Assembly: GCF_001556865.1 (NCBI RefSeq)
Contig: NZ_LSJY01000165.1
Location: 1-16,111 of the forward strand
From: Sphingobium sp. CCH11-B1
GTDB lineage: Bacteria > Pseudomonadota > Alphaproteobacteria > Sphingomonadales > Sphingomonadaceae
Direction: 5' to 3'
DNA length: 16,111 nucleotides
Positions 1 through 7,418 of the stretch are shown here, piece after piece. The notes under the pieces were generated by a model. It searched no databases. It was not told the origin of the DNA and saw only the letters and a program-made list of their open reading frames with translations. The position numbers and the translations under genes are program-made. Each line of letters starts with the position of its first letter. The first letter of the stretch is position 1.

Positions 1-2
1 CG

Positions 3-725
3 TGGGGTTTGACGGAACAACGGCATAGCCGATCCGGCCTGCATAGGATCTATTACGACCGGCCCGACAATGCGCTGATCGTTCCCGAAACTGGCAACGA
101 CCGTGATTTTGCCAGGTTCTTCTTCCCGGTCGTTGGCCGGGGTGCAATCGGCTTCGCGCCATTCGGCATGGATTATACGGGCTATTACAATTACCCGCTC
201 GGCGCGAAGGAACTCGACGACGCAACGATGGAGATGTTCGCCCGCAACTATCGGCTGTTCGCGCCGATGCAGCGGGAATGGGCCGCCTGGGCAGCGCAAG
301 GCAAGACTTGGGGCGTGGCCGAGCCTACCGACCCGAAAGCCGAGCACAGCCAGAAGGTCGACATGGGCAAGTACAACATGACCGTCACCTTCGGACAGTG
401 GCAGTTCGGCACGGACAAGCCCACGGGCAATGCCGAGCCGGTCGGCGGTGTTGCGATTGCCCAGATCGCCGAGAACGAGTTCCTCGTCACCGGCTTCAAG
501 GCCCGCGTCTATTTCGGTCTGTCCAAACCCGCGCCGTTTGAATCGATGATGATGCTGCGCGTCGAGGAAGGCCGATACGACAACGGCAAATGGATCTTTC
601 GCCGCCTCTGGAATGGCGATTCAGTCGATTACGGCCTCAATTTCACCGATCGCGAGCAGGTGCTGCGCGTCTCGTTCGCTGCCGTCAAAGGCACCCCGCC
701 GATACCCGTCGGCAATCCCAACTGA
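3..725 (+). CDS. GH35/DUF5597 beta-galactosidase, C-terminal part (5' end outside window)
   Basis: This is the tail of an exported beta-galactosidase that would remove galactose from xyloglucan side chains in the periplasm. The frame is open to the left edge, so the N-terminus and most of the barrel are missing; a TTG at 9 is an internal codon, not a credible start. Visible are the last barrel segment with IVPETGN, whose Glu (bases 87-89) fits the GH35 nucleophile, then an aromatic-rich stretch, and from about base 290 a beta-rich region of the DUF5597 type. That GH35 plus DUF5597 arrangement is the one known from the Cellvibrio xyloglucan galactosidase Bgl35A. The stop is followed 20 bases later by the GH31 alpha-xylosidase start, so the two are probably one operon. 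Family placement is by motif and context; linkage specificity is inferred. Confidence 0.8.
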   Translation, partial: WGLTEQRHSRSGLHRIYYDRPDNALIVPETGNDRDFARFFFPVVGRGAIGFAPFGMDYTGYYNYPLGAKELDDATMEMFARNYRLFAPMQREWAAWAAQGKTWGVAEPTDPKAEHSQKVDMGKYNMTVTFGQWQFGTDKPTGNAEPVGGVAIAQIAENEFLVTGFKARVYFGLSKPAPFESMMMLRVEEGRYDNGKWIFRRLWNGDSVDYGLNFTDREQVLRVSFAAVKGTPPIPVGNPN

Positions 726-745
726 TCAGCCGGAGCAATAGCGTT

Positions 746-3604
746 ATGTCTCTTTCCCGCGTCGCGCTGTTGGCGCTGCTCGCCACTGCGAGCACGTCGG
801 CCATTGCCGGCAGCTATCAACCCGTCGACAATGGTGTGGTCGTCACCCCAGACGCTGGCGCTGCCAAGCGGGTGCGCGTGGTTGCCTATGGCGACGACAG
901 CTTCCGCGTCACCGCGATGCCAACAGGGGATTTCTCCGACGTTCCCGAAAGCCTCGTGGTCAACGCCAGGCCAGCCGGCAATCCGCAGGTCACGCAGTCC
1001 AAGGGATATGTGACCCTGAAGCTTCCGGGCGCGAGTGCGGTGGTAAGCCTGACCAATGGGCAGGTGCGCTTTCTGGATCGCACCGGCAAGCCGGTCCTTG
1101 CAGAGTCGGAACGCAGGCCGTTTCGCCCGCGCGACGTGGAAGGCAAGGCCTGGTTCACCGTGTCTCAGCAATTCAATCCCGGCACGGACGAGGGCTTCTA
1201 TGGTCTGGGCCAGCACCAGAACGGCCAGATGAACTATAATGGCGAGGACGTTGAACTCGCCCAGCACAATATGGCGATTGCTGTGCCTTACGTCGTTTCA
1301 ACGCGGGGTTACGGCCTGCTGTGGGACAATAATGGTATCACACGCTTCGGCAATCCGCGCCCTTATGAATTCGTGGGCAAGGATCTGAAAGTCACGAGCG
1401 ACGGCAAGCCGGGCTGGAAGGCCGAATATTTTCTGGGCAAGGCGCGCGCAGCGCAGCGGCAGGAAGAGATCATCGACTACCAGTATATCGAGGATCAAGC
1501 GAAATGGCCGGCCAACGCTAAGGCGACAACCAGGGCGTCGGCCGACAGCGGCCAGAACACCGCCGGCGTCGCCACCCAGGAACAGCAGGTTATCTGGACC
1601 GGTGACGTCACCGCGGACGTGACGGGCGAGCACCGCTTCCAGGTTTATGGTTCGAGCTATTTCAAGGTCTATGCCGACGGCAAGCTGGTCATGGATCATT
1701 GGCGGCAAAACTGGAATCCATGGTATCACAATCTCAAACTGCCGATGACGGCGGGCAAGCCGGTCAAGATGCGCATCGAATGGACGCCAAACGCCGGCTA
1801 CTTGGCCTTCCTCCACAACAACCCGCTCCCGGCGAAGGACAGGCATTCGCTGTGGATGACGTCGGACACCGGCAAGGCGGTGGATTATTATTTCGTGGGG
1901 GGCGGCACGATCGACACGGCGATCGCGGGCTACCGGAAGCTCACCGGCAAGGCGACGCTGCTGCCGGTTTGGGCCTATGGATTCTGGCAGAGCCGCCAGC
2001 GATACGATACCCAGGAAGACCTGCTTGGGGTGTTGCGGGAATATCGCAAGCGCGAAATCCCTATCGACAATATCGTGCAGGATTGGTTCTACTGGCCGCA
2101 GGATCAATGGGGCAGCCATCAATTCGATCCCAAGCGCTTTCCCGATCCAAAGGGCATGGTCGATGAAATTCACGCGCTAGATGCGCGGGTGATGATTTCG
2201 GTCTGGCCGAAATTCTATCCCAACACTGAAAACGCCAAGGAATTGGACAAGAAGGGATGGCTGTACCACGGCAACCTTGAGATGAAGAATCTTGACTGGG
2301 TGGGGCCGGGTTATCTCAACACCGATTATGATGCCTATTCGCCTGGCGCGCGGAAGATGTACTTCGACCAGATCAACCGCGAGCTGGTATCGAAAGGCTT
2401 CGACGCATGGTGGCTAGACGCGACGGAGCCGGATATCCATTCCAACCTGTCGATTGAAAAGCGCATCAAGACCATGGGTCCCACAGCGATCGGCCCGGCG
2501 GAACCGCTGTTCAACAGCTACCCGCTCGTCCATGTGGACGGGGTGGCCGAAGGGCTGCGCGAGGCGAGGCCGGGCGTTCGCCCCTTCATCCTGACCCGCT
2601 CGGGCTTCGGCGGCCTGCAGCGGGCCAGTGCGGCAATCTGGTCGGGCGATGTCGCCGCCCGATGGGATAATCTGCGTGAACAGATTTCGGCTGGCGTCAA
2701 CGTGTCGATGTCCGGCCTGCCCAACTGGACGCACGATATCGGCGGCTTTGCGGTGGAAGATCGCTATACCAACAAGGACCCCGCCCATCTTGCCGAATGG
2801 CGCGAGCTCAATCTGCGCTGGTTCCAGTTCGGCGCCTTCTCGCCACTGTTCCGCAGCCATGGGGAGACGCCGTTCCGCGAAATCTACCTGATCGCGGATA
2901 AGGATCCGGCAATGCAGGCTTCGATGATCTGGTACGACAAGCTGCGCTACCGGCTGCTGCCCTATATCTACACGACCGCGGCCGACACATGGTTCAAGGA
3001 CGGATCGATCATGCGTGGGCTGGTCCAGGATTTCGGCGCCGACCGCAAGGTCTGGAACATCGACGATCAATATATGTTCGGCCCGGCATTCCTCGTCGCG
3101 CCGGTCACCGATTTCAAGGCACGTAGCCGCAAGGTCTACCTGCCCGCCGGATCGGGCTGGTACGACTTCAACAGCGGCACCTTCCATGCCGGCGGGCAGG
3201 AGATCGACGCGGCCGCGCCCCATGAACGTATGCCGTTGTTCGTTCGCGCCGGATCCATCGTTCCGACCGGGCCAGCGATCCAGCACACGAGCGAAGAGCC
3301 GGATGGTCCCATCGTGCTGCACGTCTTTACCGGTGCGGACGGAAGCTATTCTCTCTACGAAGACGATGGCACCAGCGAAGGCTACCGCAAGGACGCGTTT
3401 GCGCGCGTGCCGATTGAGTGGAACCAGGCGACCCATACCCTGACCATTGGCAAGCGCGAAGGCACCTATCCCGGTATGCCCGAGAAGCGGGCCCTCTCTG
3501 CCCGCTTCTACGACAAGGCGACACGGCAGCCGATCGACTTCACGGAGAACGGCAAATATTCGATCGTTTATGACGGTAATCCGGTCACCATCTCCATGCG
3601 GTGA
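746..3604 (+). CDS. GH31 alpha-xylosidase with PA14 insert, secreted
   Basis: A 952-residue exported glycoside hydrolase, probably an alpha-xylosidase that takes the xylose from the non-reducing end of xyloglucan oligosaccharides. The ATG at 746 is chosen because it opens a signal peptide (cleavage near residue 22, after AIA) and has GGAG 10 bases upstream; the frame continues upstream but there reads through the end of the GH35 gene. Domains: N-terminal beta-sandwich (about 25-220), PA14 insert (about 222-361), TIM barrel (about 390-740) and C-terminal beta domains. The barrel carries WWLDATEPD with the nucleophile at Asp558 and WSGD with the acid/base at Asp635. A PA14 insert in the N-terminal region is a feature of Cellvibrio Xyl31A, where it helps bind longer oligosaccharides. 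A plain alpha-glucosidase is possible, but the context favours xylosidase. Confidence 0.9.
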   Translation: MSLSRVALLALLATASTSAIAGSYQPVDNGVVVTPDAGAAKRVRVVAYGDDSFRVTAMPTGDFSDVPESLVVNARPAGNPQVTQSKGYVTLKLPGASAVVSLTNGQVRFLDRTGKPVLAESERRPFRPRDVEGKAWFTVSQQFNPGTDEGFYGLGQHQNGQMNYNGEDVELAQHNMAIAVPYVVSTRGYGLLWDNNGITRFGNPRPYEFVGKDLKVTSDGKPGWKAEYFLGKARAAQRQEEIIDYQYIEDQAKWPANAKATTRASADSGQNTAGVATQEQQVIWTGDVTADVTGEHRFQVYGSSYFKVYADGKLVMDHWRQNWNPWYHNLKLPMTAGKPVKMRIEWTPNAGYLAFLHNNPLPAKDRHSLWMTSDTGKAVDYYFVGGGTIDTAIAGYRKLTGKATLLPVWAYGFWQSRQRYDTQEDLLGVLREYRKREIPIDNIVQDWFYWPQDQWGSHQFDPKRFPDPKGMVDEIHALDARVMISVWPKFYPNTENAKELDKKGWLYHGNLEMKNLDWVGPGYLNTDYDAYSPGARKMYFDQINRELVSKGFDAWWLDATEPDIHSNLSIEKRIKTMGPTAIGPAEPLFNSYPLVHVDGVAEGLREARPGVRPFILTRSGFGGLQRASAAIWSGDVAARWDNLREQISAGVNVSMSGLPNWTHDIGGFAVEDRYTNKDPAHLAEWRELNLRWFQFGAFSPLFRSHGETPFREIYLIADKDPAMQASMIWYDKLRYRLLPYIYTTAADTWFKDGSIMRGLVQDFGADRKVWNIDDQYMFGPAFLVAPVTDFKARSRKVYLPAGSGWYDFNSGTFHAGGQEIDAAAPHERMPLFVRAGSIVPTGPAIQHTSEEPDGPIVLHVFTGADGSYSLYEDDGTSEGYRKDAFARVPIEWNQATHTLTIGKREGTYPGMPEKRALSARFYDKATRQPIDFTENGKYSIVYDGNPVTISMR

Positions 3605-3625
3605 CCGGGAGTCCCCGCCGACGAA

Positions 3626-3662
3626 AAAAGGCCGGCCCCGATTCTGTCAGGGCCGGCCTTTT
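3626..3662. terminator. Bidirectional rho-independent terminator between convergent GH31 and GH29 genes
   Basis: A perfect 13-bp inverted repeat (3626-3638 with 3650-3662, GC-rich core GGCCGGCCC) encloses an 11-base loop. It has TTTT on the + strand side and a run of six T on the - strand side. It lies 21 bases after the GH31 stop and 9 bases from the GH29 stop, so it can end both convergent transcripts. Confidence 0.88.
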
Positions 3663-3671
3663 GCATTCCGG

Positions 3672-5300
3672 TCAGGAAGCAGAGAGCAGCCCCGCTCCCT
3701 GCAGCTTCACCACGGGCACCATCTGTCCCGGCGCTGGCTTCGGGAAATTGATCTCCAGCCCATCGTCTTCCTGCTTCCAACCCAGCTTTCCGCCGCCCAA
3801 CAGTTCGGCGCTTTCGATGGTCGCGCCGCCAAGCGCACGCCTGCCCAACGACGCGATCCGCGCCGTGCCTGTCGGCCATAGAAGCATGATGGCATAAAGC
3901 GCGCCCTTGTTGGTAGTGAAGCGCACGTCTCGCTCGGTGAAGTCGCTGGCGCTGCCTTCGTCCATCCTTCCGCCAGGTACGCTGGTAGGCCCTTCACCGA
4001 AACTGCGCCAGGGACGGCTGTCAAAGATCGCAGCATCGCCATTGACCTTTAGCCAGGCGGCGATGCCGTCGAGGATTTTCTCCTCCTCACTGTCGATCGT
4101 TCCGTCGCCGCGCACCGGCACCGACAGCAGAAGGTTGCCGTTCTTCGAGACGATGTCGCTCAGGCGTTGGACAACCTTTTGCGCCGGTACGTAACTCTTA
4201 TGGTCAAACCGTCCGCGGTTGTAATGCCAGTCGCCGATGCAGGTGCAGGTCTGCCAGGGCTGCCCGCGCATGACTGGAGAGAAACCCCTCTCCACATCAT
4301 TCATTAGGGCGCCTTGCATATAATCAGTCAAAATCTTCGACGTCAGCACTACGTTCGGGCTGCCATGCCATTCGATCGCCCGATTATAGTAATGGGCCAC
4401 GGCTTCCAGGCCGACTGAACCGAACGGTATCCGCGTATCGTCGAAATAGACCATGTCAGGCTTGTAGCGGTCCACCAGTTCGTTCTGACGCAGCAGCCAG
4501 TTGCGGACAAAAGCGGGCTGCTTATCCATCGCCTGCTCCAGCCAGCGTCCGTCATGCACTTCATGCCAGGCTTCCATCGCCTTGTTGCTGGTTATGCCGT
4601 CCGGCGCGACGAAGGATGGCCCGACATAGAGTTGTTGCGGGTCGAGTCCTTCCCACCACTTGCCGGCGCCCTGTTCCTTGCGCAGCCGGAATGCGTCATA
4701 TCGCTCTCCCGCGCGCGCACCTTCGGCGTCATAACCATAGGCCGTCTGATACCAGTGCCAGGCGTGGGCAATGTGATTGCTCACCCCGAAAGGCAAACCT
4801 TCGGCACGCGCCGCCTTCTCCCATCCGCCGACAATATCCCGCTTTGGCCCCACCCGCATCGAATTCCAGGGATGATGACTGCTGTCGTAAAGGTCGAAAT
4901 TGTCATGATGGCCGGCCATGGCCATGAAATATTTCGCGCCGACCTGCTTGTACCGCTTGACCAGGCCGGCTGGATCCCACGCATCCGCCTTCCAACGGTT
5001 GATGATCTCCATGAACCCGGTATCGGCCGGGTGGCCATAGGTCGCGACATGATGCTGGTAGGCACCGCTGCCGGGCACGTACATGAGGCGTCCATACCAG
5101 TCGCCAGCTTCCGGCTGACATTGCGGCCCCCAATGGGCCCAGATGCCGAATTTCGCATCCCGGAACCACTCAGGGGTTTCCCAACCTTCCACCAGCGATG
5201 TCCAGTTCGGCTTGATAGGCGCTGCCGAGGCCGAAGCCGCGATCATCCCCCCAAGACCGATGCCTCCAGACAGCAGGTCGCGCCGTTTCAGATTGAACAC
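3672..5300 (-). CDS. GH29 alpha-L-fucosidase, Tat-exported
   Basis: A 542-residue exo-fucosidase that would release terminal L-fucose from xyloglucan side chains. The start is GTG, supported by GAGGAG six bases upstream and by the signal sequence directly after it: KRRDLLSG at residues 5-12 is a twin-arginine motif followed by a hydrophobic stretch and an ASASA-type cleavage region near residue 27. This suggests export of a folded protein, unlike the Sec-type signals of its neighbours. GH29 features are FGIWAHWG (51-58), GHHDNFDLYDSS (130-141) and VYFDD (284-288), where Asp287 matches the catalytic nucleophile. The C-terminal third is beta-rich. The described xyloglucan loci use a GH95 fucosidase here instead. 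The gene stands alone between a terminator and a divergent promoter region. Family is secure; the alpha-1,2 preference is inferred. Confidence 0.9.
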   Translation of the reverse strand: MFNLKRRDLLSGGIGLGGMIAASASAAPIKPNWTSLVEGWETPEWFRDAKFGIWAHWGPQCQPEAGDWYGRLMYVPGSGAYQHHVATYGHPADTGFMEIINRWKADAWDPAGLVKRYKQVGAKYFMAMAGHHDNFDLYDSSHHPWNSMRVGPKRDIVGGWEKAARAEGLPFGVSNHIAHAWHWYQTAYGYDAEGARAGERYDAFRLRKEQGAGKWWEGLDPQQLYVGPSFVAPDGITSNKAMEAWHEVHDGRWLEQAMDKQPAFVRNWLLRQNELVDRYKPDMVYFDDTRIPFGSVGLEAVAHYYNRAIEWHGSPNVVLTSKILTDYMQGALMNDVERGFSPVMRGQPWQTCTCIGDWHYNRGRFDHKSYVPAQKVVQRLSDIVSKNGNLLLSVPVRGDGTIDSEEEKILDGIAAWLKVNGDAAIFDSRPWRSFGEGPTSVPGGRMDEGSASDFTERDVRFTTNKGALYAIMLLWPTGTARIASLGRRALGGATIESAELLGGGKLGWKQEDDGLEINFPKPAPGQMVPVVKLQGAGLLSAS

Positions 5301-5306
5301 ATATCT

Positions 5307-5312
5307 CTCCTC
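5307..5312 (-). promoter_or_regulatory. Ribosome binding site deciding the GTG start of GH29
   Basis: On the - strand GAGGAG lies six bases before the GTG at 5300. No ATG with a comparable site lies near it, and the twin-arginine signal begins immediately after the GTG, so this site fixes the start. Confidence 0.75.
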
Positions 5313-5331
5313 GAATCCCTACTTGTCTGAT

Positions 5332-5360
5332 TATTTATCCTCGGATAGCCATGGCAGCAA
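5332..5360 (-). promoter_or_regulatory. Candidate sigma70-type promoter for GH29
   Basis: Reading the - strand, TTGCTG (5360-5355) and TAAATA (5337-5332) are separated by 17 bases. This would give a leader of about 25 bases before the GTG. It is a match by eye only. I see no convincing promoter for the divergent acetylesterase gene; TTGTGA at 5449 with a poor -10 box is the best I find. No clear operator palindrome is visible in 5301-5502. Confidence 0.4.
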
Positions 5361-5502
5361 CCGAGAGGAAAGAAGATCGACCCGAAAATGCCTGCGGTGA
5401 TCCAAAGAGGGCAAGGGACTGCAGCGCCGCCGCCTTCCGACCGCAGCTTTGTGAAGCCGATCTTGTCGCCCGCATTCTTTGCCTGAACTTGAAAGGCCCG
5501 AA

Positions 5503-7398
5503 ATGAAGCTGATCCCTGCCGTGATATTTTTGTCTGCGCCTGCGATCGCATCGGCGCAGCCGCTGGACCTGGACACACCCCTATCTTCCCACGCCGTCAT
5601 CCAGCGCGATCGGGCCTTCCCGATCAGCGGCCAGGCTGCGCCGGGCAGCAAGGTGACGGTCACCATCGGCTCGGAAAGCCACTCCGCCAATGCCGATGCG
5701 CAAGGGCGTTGGCAGATCACTCTTCCCCCGCGCGCGGCTGGCGGTCCCTATGTCGTTGAATTGCGCAGCGGCGCAGAAACGATGCGCCTGGACGACCTCA
5801 TGGTCGGAGATGTCTGGCTCTGTTCGGGCCAGTCAAACATGGAATTCACGCTGCGCCATGCGACCAACTCGGATGAGGAAGTGGCCGGCGCGGGCAACCC
5901 CATGCTGCGGCTGCTGAACGTCCCCCGACAATCCAGCCTGCAGCCGCAGGAGCATTTTTCCGCTACCACTTCCTGGCAGCTTTCTACGCCCTCATCGGCT
6001 GCCGATTTCTCCGCTGCCTGCTTCATCATGGGCCGCGAATTGCAGTCGCACCAGCAGATACCGGTCGGCCTCATTGCCGCCAGTTGGGGTGGATCCCCGA
6101 TCGAGGAATGGATCAGCCGGGACGCGTTGCAGACCAGCCCCCGCTTTACCGGCGAACTGGCGCTGCTTGATACCTATGTCCGCGATCCGAAGGCGGCATC
6201 GGAACAGTGGATCGGCATGACGCGCAACGCGCTGGGCGGAAAGGAGACAGCGCCCGCCGATGCGAAATGGCAGAATGTTCCGGCCCTTGGTTTTTGGGAA
6301 AGCTGGGGCATTCCGGCACTCGCGAACTTCGATGGGATTGTCTATTATCGCGCCACGATCGCCCTGACCGCGGCGCAGGCTAAACAAGCCGCGACGCTTT
6401 CGCTCGGTGCCATAGACGATGCGGATTTCACGCGGGTCAACGGCAAGAGCGTGGGGATAGAGCGCGGATGGGCGACACTGCGCAGCTACCCCGTTCCGCG
6501 CGGTACATTAAAGCCGGGCAAAAATCTCATCGACGTCACGGTGGTCGACAGCGGCGGTGGTGGAGGCCTGTGGGGCGATGGCCCGCGCACCCTCACTCTT
6601 GCGGATGGAACAAGCATTCCGCTGGAAAAATGGAGTTTCGCCGTTGGCGCGCCGATGAACCAGATTGGCCCGCTGCCGTCCGCGCCGTGGACGGGCGGGA
6701 GCGGACGGACCACATTGTTTAACGGCATGATCGCGCCGCTTCACAACTATCCGGTCAAGGGCTTCGCCTGGTATCAGGGTGAAGCCAATGCCGGCGATGC
6801 CAAGGGCTATGCCGAGCTCATGCCGCTGATGATTGCCGATTGGCGGAAGCGATTTGGCGCGACCCCCTTCATCATGGTTCAACTCGCCAATTGGGGGCCG
6901 CTGGTTTCCACGCCGACGGACGACCCATGGGGTCAATTGCGCGACGTTCAGCGTCAGGTCGCCGATGCCGATCCCCATGTCGGCATGGCCAGCGCAATCG
7001 ATATCGGTCAGGTTACGGATATCCACCCAACCAACAAGCAGGACGTCGGGCGCCGGCTTGCGCTCGCTGCACGCCATCTGGCGCTTGGAGAAGCGATCGA
7101 GGATCGCGGACCGTCGCCGGCAGCCGTCGCACGAACCGCCAAGGGCATAGAGGTGCGTTTCGCGCATGGACCACTGCTGGCAATGGGCGGGTCGCCGGCG
7201 ATCGGCTTCGAACTGTGCAATGCTGCCGCGCAGTGCCGCTTCGTGCCTGGCGAGGTTTCGGGCGACACGGTCACGCTGCCCGCCGACGCAGAGGCTGTGG
7301 AAGTGCGATACCTCTGGCAGGCCAGCCCGATCGTCAACCTGTACAATCCTGCGGGGCTTCCCGCCTCCGGCTTCTCGATGAGGATAGGCCACAAGTAG
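5503..7398 (+). CDS. SGNH-type sialate O-acetylesterase-like enzyme, probable CE20 xyloglucan acetylesterase
   Basis: A 631-residue exported esterase, expected to remove O-acetyl groups, probably from galactosyl side chains so that the galactosidase can act. The ATG at 5503 is chosen over an in-frame TTG at 5479 because AAAGG lies 6 bases upstream and a signal peptide (about residues 1-18, ending ASA) starts there. Layout: N-terminal beta domain (about 22-100), SGNH core opening at GQSNM with nucleophile Ser111, an inserted jelly-roll-like segment (about 262-385), then the core resumes with WYQGE (423-427) and ends with the catalytic DIH at Asp506 and His508, plus a C-terminal beta domain. 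An SGNH core split by a beta insert matches the CE20 enzyme of Xanthomonas xyloglucan loci. Sialate as substrate is unlikely here because no sialic-acid genes are present. It forms a unit with the next gene. Confidence 0.85.
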   Translation: MKLIPAVIFLSAPAIASAQPLDLDTPLSSHAVIQRDRAFPISGQAAPGSKVTVTIGSESHSANADAQGRWQITLPPRAAGGPYVVELRSGAETMRLDDLMVGDVWLCSGQSNMEFTLRHATNSDEEVAGAGNPMLRLLNVPRQSSLQPQEHFSATTSWQLSTPSSAADFSAACFIMGRELQSHQQIPVGLIAASWGGSPIEEWISRDALQTSPRFTGELALLDTYVRDPKAASEQWIGMTRNALGGKETAPADAKWQNVPALGFWESWGIPALANFDGIVYYRATIALTAAQAKQAATLSLGAIDDADFTRVNGKSVGIERGWATLRSYPVPRGTLKPGKNLIDVTVVDSGGGGGLWGDGPRTLTLADGTSIPLEKWSFAVGAPMNQIGPLPSAPWTGGSGRTTLFNGMIAPLHNYPVKGFAWYQGEANAGDAKGYAELMPLMIADWRKRFGATPFIMVQLANWGPLVSTPTDDPWGQLRDVQRQVADADPHVGMASAIDIGQVTDIHPTNKQDVGRRLALAARHLALGEAIEDRGPSPAAVARTAKGIEVRFAHGPLLAMGGSPAIGFELCNAAAQCRFVPGEVSGDTVTLPADAEAVEVRYLWQASPIVNLYNPAGLPASGFSMRIGHK

Positions 7399-7418
7399 CT
7401 GGCACGGGGGGTGGCGCA

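Noticed and set aside
2414..3436. 340-codon - strand open frame inside GH31
   Set aside because: Antisense shadow of a high-GC gene; the + strand frame carries all GH31 motifs, and the - strand translation resembles no protein.
4554..5330. 258-codon + strand open frame opposite GH29
   Set aside because: Antisense to a clear fucosidase, no signal or domain, and it runs through the GH29 ribosome site and start.
5503..7398. Sialic-acid metabolism suggested by the sialate O-acetylesterase family name
   Set aside because: No sialidase, lyase or transporter is present, and all neighbours fit plant hemicellulose; the name reflects the family only.
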